From Phycisphaerae bacterium (lineage in GTDB: Bacteria; Planctomycetota; Phycisphaerae; UBA1845), in assembly GCA_029260115.1 (NCBI GenBank), contig JAJDDW010000072.1:1-62447 (forward strand): a stretch of DNA of 62,447 bases, read 5' to 3'. Both the position numbers and the translations under genes were made by a program. How positions within the stretch are numbered: the stretch's first letter is position 1; each line of letters begins with the position of its first letter. Under the pieces are notes generated by a model. It did no database searches, had not been told where the DNA came from, and saw only the letters and a list, made by a program, of their open reading frames with translations. Shown here one piece after another: positions 17,710-25,131 of this stretch.

Positions 17710-19224
17710 ATGATTGTATTAGGATTAGATATGGGTACTACGCGGTGCAAGGCATCTTGCATCGACGCCACAGGGCAACCACAAATTGTTGCCAACCGTC
17801 GGGGTGATTTGTATACCCCTTCAGCCATCTTCTTTGAGGATGGACGTAAACCAATCGTCGGTGTGGAAGCACTGGCGGAGGGATTACTTCAACCTGAGCA
17901 CGTACACACTTGCTTCAAGCGGGTACTAGGCTCGTCGGATGTGCTGTACACGGATGTTGATGGCAAGGCATACACGGCCACAGACTTCCAAAGCATTATG
18001 ATCCGTGCCATCAAAGAGGATGTGGAGCAGCGTTTCAACGAGGAAGTAGATGAGGTAGTCATCACCGTTCCTGCCAACTTCCAGGACCATAAGAAGCAGG
18101 CCACCATCGACGCTGCCCAGGCTGCGGGTCTAACAGTGAAAAAGCTTTTACATGAGCCAACGGCTGCTGGCATTGCTTACGCACTCGATAAGAAACAAGA
18201 TCGCTGTTTCGTGGTCTATGATTTGGGCGGTGGTACGTTTGATGTATCGGTCATGCAGACCCAAGGTGATTCTATTACAGTGCTGAACAGCACTGGGCGA
18301 GAGCGACTGGGTGGCGAAGACTTCAATCTTTGTTTGGAGCAGGCGGTTGTTGAGCAGTTCGCTAAGGACAATGGCTACACGCCCACAATGGATAAGGATC
18401 CGCTGTTTTTTCAGGAGCTTAGCGAAAAAGTTGAAAACGCAAAGATTGCGTTGTCGACTAAATCTCAGACGCGCATTGTCATTGGTTGTCGCGGTCAGCA
18501 GTCTATCGTTCCGATCACCCGCGACCAATTTGAATCACTAACCAAAGTTTTATTGAAGGACACGCTTGATTGCACGAACCAAGCGGTGAAAGAGGCTGGT
18601 AAATCCTGGTCAGACATTGATACCATCATCATGGTAGGCGGTGCTGTTCGCATGCCTGCAGTGCAAACCGCACTGGCCGACATCTCTGGCATTGTGCCTC
18701 ACTGTGATATCGAACCCGATCGCGCTGTCTGCTATGGGGCAGCTTCACAATGTGCTATGGAACTGGCTAAGTCTGGAAAGACGCTCATGATCGGCGGTCG
18801 AGCCATCCCCACACCCAAAGCATTCGTACAGGAAGTAACTGCTTACGGTGTGGGTTGCTGTGTGGCGGCCAAAGATGGCAGTTTGTCTAACGCGGTGATT
18901 TTGCCCAAGGGCACAGCCTTGCCAACGACGCGTACCGACCGGTTTTGCTTACTACACGAATCTCAAACCGAGGCCCGTATTGAAATCCTACAAGGGCAAG
19001 AGGGAAATCCACGAGATGAATGTTTGTCCATTGGTGAGATTGTGCTGGCTAACCTACCGGTCGAACACCAAAAAACAAAGCGTATCGAGATTCAATATGA
19101 GCTGGACAACAACGGCATGATTCGCGCCTCGGGTAGAGACCTGGTCGGTGGTGAGTACGTTGAAATCGCTATCGACTATTGCCAGGGTACGAAGCAACAA
19201 TCGACGTCCCAACATGCGGCGTAA
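17710..19224 (+). CDS. Short Hsp70 (DnaK-like) chaperone
   Basis: A 504-residue member of the Hsp70 family. It has the phosphate-1 motif GLDMGTTRCKA, the connecting motif VITVPANFQDHKKQATIDAA, phosphate-2 VVYDLGGGTFDVSV, LLHEPTAAGIAYA and the adenosine motif IIMVGGAVRMPAVQTAL. The substrate-binding beta domain is present, but the protein stops about 130 residues before the usual DnaK end, so the helical lid is missing or very short. AAGGAG lies 6 bases upstream. It follows a GrpE-like gene and precedes a vWA gene, so it works inside this cassette rather than as the housekeeping chaperone. Confidence 0.9.
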   Translation: MIVLGLDMGTTRCKASCIDATGQPQIVANRRGDLYTPSAIFFEDGRKPIVGVEALAEGLLQPEHVHTCFKRVLGSSDVLYTDVDGKAYTATDFQSIMIRAIKEDVEQRFNEEVDEVVITVPANFQDHKKQATIDAAQAAGLTVKKLLHEPTAAGIAYALDKKQDRCFVVYDLGGGTFDVSVMQTQGDSITVLNSTGRERLGGEDFNLCLEQAVVEQFAKDNGYTPTMDKDPLFFQELSEKVENAKIALSTKSQTRIVIGCRGQQSIVPITRDQFESLTKVLLKDTLDCTNQAVKEAGKSWSDIDTIIMVGGAVRMPAVQTALADISGIVPHCDIEPDRAVCYGAASQCAMELAKSGKTLMIGGRAIPTPKAFVQEVTAYGVGCCVAAKDGSLSNAVILPKGTALPTTRTDRFCLLHESQTEARIEILQGQEGNPRDECLSIGEIVLANLPVEHQKTKRIEIQYELDNNGMIRASGRDLVGGEYVEIAIDYCQGTKQQSTSQHAA

Positions 19225-19257
19225 GTAATTTACAAACATTTGATGGAGGAACTACAG

Positions 19258-19932
19258 ATGAGATATTTAGATTTTGCAAGTAGTACATCGAACACTTGCG
19301 ACGTTCAATGGGAACGACTCGTTGTTGCTATTGATACATCGGGCTCGATGGATTTTGACGACTGGAAGCCAACGCGGCTAGAAGCTGCTAAGGAAGCGAC
19401 TGCGGCATTAATTGAACAAAAACGACGCATTGCTCCTGAAGATGAGGTAGCCATTGTTACTTTTGACAACGAGGCTCAGGTCATATGCCCGCCGGTGGCC
19501 GTCAATTCAGGAGCTCAACTGTTGTCTCAGACGATCGGAACTATCCAGTCTGGTGGCTGTACAAACATGAGGGCTGCGTTGACGGTTTCGCAGGGATTGT
19601 TGCAGGCGAGTGGTCGTCGATCATTCTTAGATCGATGGTTACCCGATGCTTCTATAAAAAACGAAGAGCGACGATTGCGCATCATTTTGCTTACCGATGG
19701 TGGTCACAACGAGGGAAGATCGCCCAAGTCAATCGCGACCAAACTGAAAAACGCTGATGTTTGTATCGATTGCATTGGTATTGGTGGCGACCCTAGCGCC
19801 GTCGACGAGGATTTGTTGAAGACTATCGCATCCAAGCACGCCGATGGTAAGACGCCCTGCTATGTCTTCATTGGTGACAAATGTGAACTTATCCAAAAGT
19901 TCGAGCAATTAGCGGGTCGTATCGCAAGATAA
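19258..19932 (+). CDS. von Willebrand factor A domain protein
   Basis: A 224-residue protein (start 19258, GGAGG 8 bases upstream) that is almost entirely one vWA domain. The MIDAS metal site is intact: AIDTSGSM (DxSxS), TNM in GCTNMRAAL and LLTDGGHNEG. There is no signal peptide or membrane helix, so it acts in the cytoplasm. vWA proteins next to Hsp70 genes often serve as adaptors for assembly or for a triggering step. It lies 33 bases after the Hsp70 gene. Confidence 0.85.
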   Translation: MRYLDFASSTSNTCDVQWERLVVAIDTSGSMDFDDWKPTRLEAAKEATAALIEQKRRIAPEDEVAIVTFDNEAQVICPPVAVNSGAQLLSQTIGTIQSGGCTNMRAALTVSQGLLQASGRRSFLDRWLPDASIKNEERRLRIILLTDGGHNEGRSPKSIATKLKNADVCIDCIGIGGDPSAVDEDLLKTIASKHADGKTPCYVFIGDKCELIQKFEQLAGRIAR

Positions 19933-19965
19933 ATCGTTTGGTTTTTTACTGAGAGGAGCTAATTG

Positions 19966-20271
19966 ATGATTACATTGTTGAGCTTACTCATTGCCTCTGT
20001 CATCTATATGTGTGCGTTGATGATCGATTTTATGCTGTTGCTGGTTTGTATTCGCAGCATCAACATGCAATGGCCGGTGGTTATCCTAGTTGAGTTCGAT
20101 CAGGCAGGTCGTCCACTTATTGATCGAACGCTTTCGGTAGTGAAGTGTATCTGGCAACGGTTCGTCCCCAGTCGAAGACTCCGTGTCAAACAAACGCTTC
20201 TTATTGCTGCCATAGCGTTGTGTTTGGTGCGACTAATCTTGGCTGGGATGCTGAGTTTGATGTCTGCTTGA
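19966..20271 (+). CDS. Small membrane protein
   Basis: A 101-residue protein with hydrophobic segments at both ends (LLSLLIASVIYMCALMIDFM and LLIAAIALCLVRLILAGML) flanking a basic loop. GAGAGGAG lies about 7 bases before the ATG at 19966. Co-directional with the vWA gene 33 bases upstream. It is the third small membrane protein of the cassette, which hints at a membrane-associated assembly. Function unknown. Confidence 0.6.
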   Translation: MITLLSLLIASVIYMCALMIDFMLLLVCIRSINMQWPVVILVEFDQAGRPLIDRTLSVVKCIWQRFVPSRRLRVKQTLLIAAIALCLVRLILAGMLSLMSA

Positions 20272-20320
20272 TCGTGAATATTCCAGCAATAATGGAATCA
20301 AGGCCGGGAGGCACGGAAAA

Positions 20321-20548
20321 ATGAATTCATCCATCACTAAACCGCTGCCGCTAATCATGACCACAGCGGAGGTTGCCGAATTGCTTCGATGTTCGGTGAC
20401 CACCATTGAGCGGTACGTCTTCGCCCATCAGCTTGTAGCCGTCAGGATTGGCCGAGAAAGGCGTTTTCGGGCGGATGACGTGGTTGAATTTGTAGCCTCC
20501 CGGCCTAGCAACATAAGAACACCCATTCGCCGACAGCGGCGACCATAG
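20321..20548 (+). CDS. Excisionase-family helix-turn-helix protein
   Basis: A 75-residue protein with the excisionase/MerR-like DNA-binding pattern: MTTAEVAELLRCSVTTIERY followed by the wing VRIGRERRFRADDVVEFV and a basic tail. GGGAGG lies 9 bases upstream. It is positioned directly before a tyrosine recombinase gene, as usual for directionality factors of integrative elements. A role as transcriptional regulator of the cassette is also possible. Confidence 0.8.
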   Translation: MNSSITKPLPLIMTTAEVAELLRCSVTTIERYVFAHQLVAVRIGRERRFRADDVVEFVASRPSNIRTPIRRQRRP

Positions 20549-20707
20549 GGCTTTTGGTGGCGACTGTTCGCCCTCAGGCGTCGCCTGTATATAACAAGTG
20601 TCACTTATATGACACTATTACCCGAATCCGACTTGTCAGTATCCCAAAAATGAGACATGGTCGAGTATTATACGCGTCGATATTTTGGCGCTTGCCGGGA
20701 GTGCGTT

Positions 20708-21961
20708 ATGATCACAAAGGTAAACCTACTTCACCGACCCGATCGGGCCAAACCCTGGGTCGTGCGCTGGTATGGTGATCCTCACCCCCAAACCGGTAAG
20801 CAGAAACGCTACGGCAAATCTTTTAGATATTGCCATGTGGCTAAAGATTTTTTTGCGGAAAAACAATCAGCCCTAAATAAGGGTGAAGCTCGAGATCCTA
20901 TCGATGTCACCCTAGAGCAGCTCATTGGGGATTTTGAGGAGGCCCGTCTGAGCGGACTTAGCTATTCATCTATTCTTGGCTATCAAAATACCATATCGCA
21001 GATGTTGGAATATTTTGGATCCAAGCGCAAGATTCGAGACATGCGTCAGCAGCATGCCGAAGCCTTCATTGCATCTCGCATTCGCTGTGACGGTCGAATC
21101 GGCGAACTGTCCACCTGGGCCAAGGCCCGTCATCTCATCCACAGTCGGGCCATTTTCACGGCTGCCGTAGCTTGGGCCTATATAGATAGCAATCCTTTTC
21201 GCGCGGCTCGCGAAGATGGTAGTTCTCCGCTCCACATCAATCCCAAATCACGACAATGGCATCACCTGACCGCTGAAGAATTTATGAGGCTCATGTCTGT
21301 AGTGGATGGCGTCCACAAACGAGCTGCTTATTGGCTCATGTACGGCTGCGGACTGCGACCTGGCGAAGTTTATAATCTATTAGCCACCAACATCGACTTA
21401 AAGCTTCGTCGTGTTCATATCGCCAGCCGCAGTGGCACTGAGGATATTCCACCATTTACGATCAAAGCTGAAAGTCAATCATCGTCGAGTAAATCGCGAA
21501 GTGTGCCCATCCCACAGGCTGCGATCCCCGATCTTACACTTGCAATGAGTCAATCGTTCAAATCGGGAGGCTTGGTTACGATTACAAGTGATCGGTTTTG
21601 TATTGTGCAGCAACACTGGCAGCGATGCCGTCTCGGCAAATCTTGGGGTGGGCACGCTCATCGTCCCTGGCAAAATCGTGATATGGTTAACAACATGCTC
21701 CGCGATACTAAGAAGTTTTTGGCGTTGGCGGGTGTTGAATTAACCGAACCGTTTACGCTGCCAACCTTTAGGAAGAGTTTTGCGCAGAATCACGCAGATG
21801 CTGGTACGCCGCCGCGCACACTCGCCAAACTGCTCGGTCATTCTAATACACGGGTGACACTACAATTTTACAACCGGGTTACAGATGCCAATGAGCGAGC
21901 AGCAGGTGTGGCTATGGACAAGATATTTGCTGCTAAGCATCCTTCTGCTTTTGCGGGATAA
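20708..21961 (+). CDS. Tyrosine recombinase (integrase)
   Basis: A 417-residue phage-type integrase. The start at 20708 (GGGAG 6 bases upstream) is preferred; an in-frame ATG at 20657 would add 17 residues. An N-terminal SAM-like core-binding domain (about residues 70-170) precedes the catalytic domain with Arg I in YGCGLRPGEV, the second box LPTFRKSFAQ, the LLGHSN histidine and the FYNR tyrosine nucleophile. In the second box the first position, usually His in HxxR, is Thr, a tolerated but less common variant. Expected to integrate and excise the cassette with the upstream excisionase-like protein. Confidence 0.88.
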   Translation: MITKVNLLHRPDRAKPWVVRWYGDPHPQTGKQKRYGKSFRYCHVAKDFFAEKQSALNKGEARDPIDVTLEQLIGDFEEARLSGLSYSSILGYQNTISQMLEYFGSKRKIRDMRQQHAEAFIASRIRCDGRIGELSTWAKARHLIHSRAIFTAAVAWAYIDSNPFRAAREDGSSPLHINPKSRQWHHLTAEEFMRLMSVVDGVHKRAAYWLMYGCGLRPGEVYNLLATNIDLKLRRVHIASRSGTEDIPPFTIKAESQSSSSKSRSVPIPQAAIPDLTLAMSQSFKSGGLVTITSDRFCIVQQHWQRCRLGKSWGGHAHRPWQNRDMVNNMLRDTKKFLALAGVELTEPFTLPTFRKSFAQNHADAGTPPRTLAKLLGHSNTRVTLQFYNRVTDANERAAGVAMDKIFAAKHPSAFAG

Positions 21962-22108
21962 TAATGAGCGCATATATGATTTTCTTAAAATCTGCAATTG
22001 CTCCAATGTTCATCGGTGTAAAACTTTGTTCATTTCCCTTAAGATTGCAATGGTCACTTTACTGTTGAGGGCAACAATATTTCAGGTAGCACTCAACAAA
22101 ACAACAGG

Positions 22109-22146
22109 CCACAGTGCCATATATGCTGGCACTGTGGGATTTTTTT
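22109..22146 (+). terminator. Intrinsic terminator after the integrase
   Basis: A perfect 11-bp stem, CCACAGTGCCA pairing with TGGCACTGTGG, with a 7-base loop, followed by GA and a run of seven T. It lies 148 bases after the integrase stop and should end transcription of the whole cassette. Confidence 0.9.
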
Positions 22147-22837
22147 GGGGATATGAATAGTTTCGTTTTTGAACCAAGCGGTCAATCTGCGAGCGAGTCA
22201 ATTCATTAATCCTATATTGACAAGGAGTACGGCATATATGGGAGTGACAACCTGATGGCGCCTTGCGACCGTAAAGTCACAGGATGTGCAACACGCTTAC
22301 GATTTCGACGTTGTTGGAGCACAATTGTGAGGCAGCGTTTTCGTAGACGACATCTAAGTAATGTAATCCTGTGAAATTGTCGATGAGGGGATCAATCTCA
22401 TCCTCTATGGCGTTCAAGACTGCGCGATGTCGACAACGCTTTGGATATTGTGTATAATGAGATAGCTTTGGTGCGCAGTAGGAGCAAAGCCGATGTTTCG
22501 TTTGACGCGAAGAAGGTCAATTGTATGGCAATTTGATTAATAGGCGACCGATCTGCGAGGGTTTGGAATCATAGCGAATTCAGGACCGGGCTATTGGTTG
22601 CGCTGGAGAATTGCGTTTTTGCATGCACATAATCCTAAAGGAGAGGGTTGTGCATAGACGAATCACGCAAGTATTTAAATATATTGTCATCTAACGCTTT
22701 TGTATGGTTCTTACGATTGTATCAGGCTTGGATTGTATTTCGAAACTGCCGTACTTGCATCTGCGATTCTTACAGACAGGCATTCATGAGCTATTCTGGG
22801 TGCAAGTTCGCAGAGGCGTTCAAGGAGGAACAGCCCT
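22147..22837. other. Intergenic region between integrative cassette and nucleotide island
   Basis: About 690 bases with no supported gene. Short frames in it lack ribosome binding sites. It should hold the promoter of the ThyA-family gene at 22838 and possibly the right attachment site of the integrative cassette. No direct repeat with the sequence upstream of 13464 was spotted by eye. Confidence 0.4.
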
Positions 22838-23965
22838 ATGCATATGATAACAGCTGCGTCAGCCGATGACGCTTGGTGCAAATGCGCAGCACGATACCAA
22901 CAACCCACGGCAGCGCAACCACAATCTAGTCGAGCCGGTCCGACGCGTGAATTCCTACGCGTAGCCATAGAAGTAGCAGACCCCCAACAACATTGGATCA
23001 CGTCGCGTCGACCTGCAATCAATCCGGCATTCGCACTCGCCGAACTTGTTTGCATAATGAACGGGGTGAACAGGGCGGAAATCCTTAATTTCTGGAATCC
23101 AGCGTTATCTTCATTCTGTGGAGCCGGGAAAAAATTTCATGGAGCATACGGCTTTCGATTACGATCTCATTTCGGCTCCGACCAGCTGGATCGTGCGTAC
23201 CATGCCTTGAAATCAAACGCAGATAGTCGTCAAGTTGTTCTCCAGATTTGGGATCCGTCGAAAGATTTGCCAGATATTAACGGACAACCTGCAGATCCAG
23301 ATATTCCGTGTAATCTATGCTCTATTCTAAAGATTAGAAAAGGAAAGCTGGAATGGCTTCAAATTATCAGAAGTAATGATCTTTTTTTGGGCCTGCCATA
23401 TAATTGCGTCCAATTTATGTCGTTGCAGGAAATCATTGCTGGATGGCTTGGCATCGGTGTCGGTGTATATGAGCAACTCAGTGATAGCATGCATATTTAC
23501 AGCAAGGACTTCCAATACCTTGAACTGACTGACAACACGATTGTTCCTTTGAATTCCGATTCTCTAGTTCTTCCTAAGCCGGTTTCTGATGTCGCCTTTG
23601 CTGAAATCGCAAGACGAATGCAAGGGATGATGATTTCTCGAATTTCCAAGTCCAGGTTAAAAGCACTTTCCACAGGTCTGGATAGCGAAGCAGCTTTTTG
23701 CAACATGCTCGCAATAATCGGCGCTGACGTTGCTCGGCGAATGAAATGGAATGCACTCGCCGAGCAATTGGTAGAAGGCTGTTCGAACGCATGCCTTAAG
23801 CATCTCTGGCTGAATTGGAAAGTGAGGTGCGAGTCTCGCGGCGTTGCATTGACAACGAAAAAAAACGAACGTCAGTCTACAGTATTGAGAACGACGGGCG
23901 ATTCAGAGATGGGGAAGTGTAGTAATACGGTAGTCGACAAAGAGTATTCCAGCGGGACTCTGTAA
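22838..23965 (+). CDS. ThyA-family nucleotide (hydroxy)methyltransferase
   Basis: A 375-residue thymidylate-synthase-superfamily enzyme. Residues that bind dUMP are present: catalytic Cys in DIPCNLCS, the RSNDLFLGLPYNC motif (Arg, Ser, Asp and the Asn equivalent to E. coli N177, which selects uracil over cytosine) and DSMHIY. The His that follows the catalytic Cys in E. coli ThyA is Asn here, and the YGxQWR motif is YGFRLR. It is longer than ThyA (264 residues), mainly at the C-terminus. The reaction should be methylation or hydroxymethylation of dUMP; in phages with modified thymine a relative makes 5-hydroxymethyl-dUMP. AAGGAGG lies 9 bases upstream. The next gene follows by 23 bases. Confidence 0.85.
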   Translation: MHMITAASADDAWCKCAARYQQPTAAQPQSSRAGPTREFLRVAIEVADPQQHWITSRRPAINPAFALAELVCIMNGVNRAEILNFWNPALSSFCGAGKKFHGAYGFRLRSHFGSDQLDRAYHALKSNADSRQVVLQIWDPSKDLPDINGQPADPDIPCNLCSILKIRKGKLEWLQIIRSNDLFLGLPYNCVQFMSLQEIIAGWLGIGVGVYEQLSDSMHIYSKDFQYLELTDNTIVPLNSDSLVLPKPVSDVAFAEIARRMQGMMISRISKSRLKALSTGLDSEAAFCNMLAIIGADVARRMKWNALAEQLVEGCSNACLKHLWLNWKVRCESRGVALTTKKNERQSTVLRTTGDSEMGKCSNTVVDKEYSSGTL

Positions 23966-23988
23966 GTGCAACTAAAGAAGTGACACAT

Positions 23989-24690
23989 ATGGCGTTTTGG
24001 GGCAGCAAAACTTTATTAAGAAGGCTACCAGAGCTAGTGACATCATTCTGCGCAGATCGTGTTATCTGCGGAGCATATGAATTAAGCCTCGGTTGCGAAA
24101 TCGGAATTAGCTCCTCTAAGCGAGAGGCTACACAATTCTGGCACCTTAAGCAAAAACCCGTGATACCCGCAGGGCAATTCGGAGTGCTCGTGACACAAGA
24201 GCGAATAACTGTGCCGGTTGATTCGATTGCATTCATATCAGTCAAACACACTTTCAAGAAACAAGGTCTAGTAAACGTGTCTGGCTTCCACGCCGATCCT
24301 GGTTTCTCCGGACAGCTGCACTTCTCTGTGTTTAATGCAGGTATTCACGACGTCATACTAGAAGTGGGCAAGCCGACGTTTCAAATCTGGTTTGCGACGT
24401 TTGATGAATCAGTAGAAGAATACACTGGAAAACATAGAGATCAATGCGGCCTAAGCCCATCCGATGTGGCTTGCCTTCGCGGAAGAATGCCGTCGCTCCC
24501 CGAATTGGATCGACGTGTGGTTAACCTTGAGTGGAGTAACAAGATTATTTGGGCCATCGCAGTTGGTTTAATCGTTGCCTTTGTCCTAAATGGTTTAGAT
24601 TTAATTTCAAAACGAGAAAAATCGCCAGCTGTCGCCCCAGTATCGCAGCGTTATGACAATTCCAACGCAATCGATGCCTCGCAGCGATGA
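23989..24690 (+). CDS. Membrane-anchored dCTP-deaminase/dUTPase-fold protein (copy 1)
   Basis: A 233-residue protein. Residues 1-150 have the trimeric dCTP deaminase/dUTPase fold (GAYELSLGCE, VIPAGQFGVLVTQE, VSGFHADPGFSGQL, FNAG, VGKPTFQIWF). A spacer helix follows, then a C-terminal membrane helix (IIWAIAVGLIVAFVLNGLDL). The Glu that acts in deamination (in E. coli Dcd within VLEFYNSG) is Ser here (HFSVFNAG), and the usual RSSxxR loop is replaced by VKHTFKKQG, so deaminase activity is doubtful. The Asp of the dUTPase-type DPG motif is kept. A nucleotide-binding, membrane-tethered sensor or hydrolase is a reasonable guess. It resembles the minus-strand gene at 26812-27711. Confidence 0.8.
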   Translation: MAFWGSKTLLRRLPELVTSFCADRVICGAYELSLGCEIGISSSKREATQFWHLKQKPVIPAGQFGVLVTQERITVPVDSIAFISVKHTFKKQGLVNVSGFHADPGFSGQLHFSVFNAGIHDVILEVGKPTFQIWFATFDESVEEYTGKHRDQCGLSPSDVACLRGRMPSLPELDRRVVNLEWSNKIIWAIAVGLIVAFVLNGLDLISKREKSPAVAPVSQRYDNSNAIDASQR

Positions 24691-24882
24691 ATAGCTTGAT
24701 TCGCCTGCTGCGAATCACAGTGACACTCATGACTCACTTGCATTGGTTCATTCACACAATACTTATCAGTGTAGCGTAACCACTAAGAAAGTCAGCGGAT
24801 CAGCCAACTGGATCCATTTCTCGCCTCGGATTTGTCCATCGGCATTGGTTTTTCGAATTGTCCATCCATACTTTTGGATGCG

Positions 24883-25131
24883 TTATATCAAATTCTCGCG
24901 AGCCACCACAATCCAGATTACTTCCGCCAACGCGAAACCTGGATTCATCGCTGGGCTGCGCGCAACTACCCAGCGTTCGGTCGGCCGCGCGATTGACCAC
25001 ATTACATGTAGCAACTCGATCGTCCGTCCGGCGCGTCCATCGTGCTCTCGCCTGTCATCGCCTTGCCTAAAAGATGCGGCGATTTACTGCCACACATCGT
25101 CCGCCGTCTCACCCGTGAATTGTTCGATCAT
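24883..25131 (-). pseudogene. Broken N-terminal remnant of a ThyA-family gene
   Basis: Directly after the kinase/HMUDK gene on the minus strand, an ATG at 25131 overlaps its stop codon (ATGA). The frame is interrupted by TAA at 25084-25086 and again at 24883-24885. Translation across the first stop gives a clear relative of residues 8-70 of the ThyA-family protein at 22838: TADDVWQ matches SADDAWC, AGRTIELLHV matches AGPTREFLRV, and WVVARSPAMNPGFALAEVIW matches WITSRRPAINPAFALAELVC. The rest of the gene is not recognisable. This was once the last gene of the minus-strand operon and has decayed, while an intact copy lies 2 kb away on the other strand. Confidence 0.8.

Larger units (their letters stand above)
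13464..22146 (+). mobile_element. Putative integrative element carrying an Hsp70-GrpE-vWA-ATPase cassette
   Basis: Twelve genes read in one direction. They begin with small unknown genes and end in an excisionase-like gene, a tyrosine recombinase and a strong intrinsic terminator. Gene spacing is short and most genes have strong ribosome binding sites. The recombinase at the end is the usual place for an integration module. No flanking direct repeats (att sites) could be identified by eye, so the limits given are simply the first gene start and the terminator end. The cargo pairs chaperone parts (Hsp70, GrpE-like) with a DNA-translocase-type ATPase, a nuclease-fold protein and a vWA protein. 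Confidence 0.5.
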
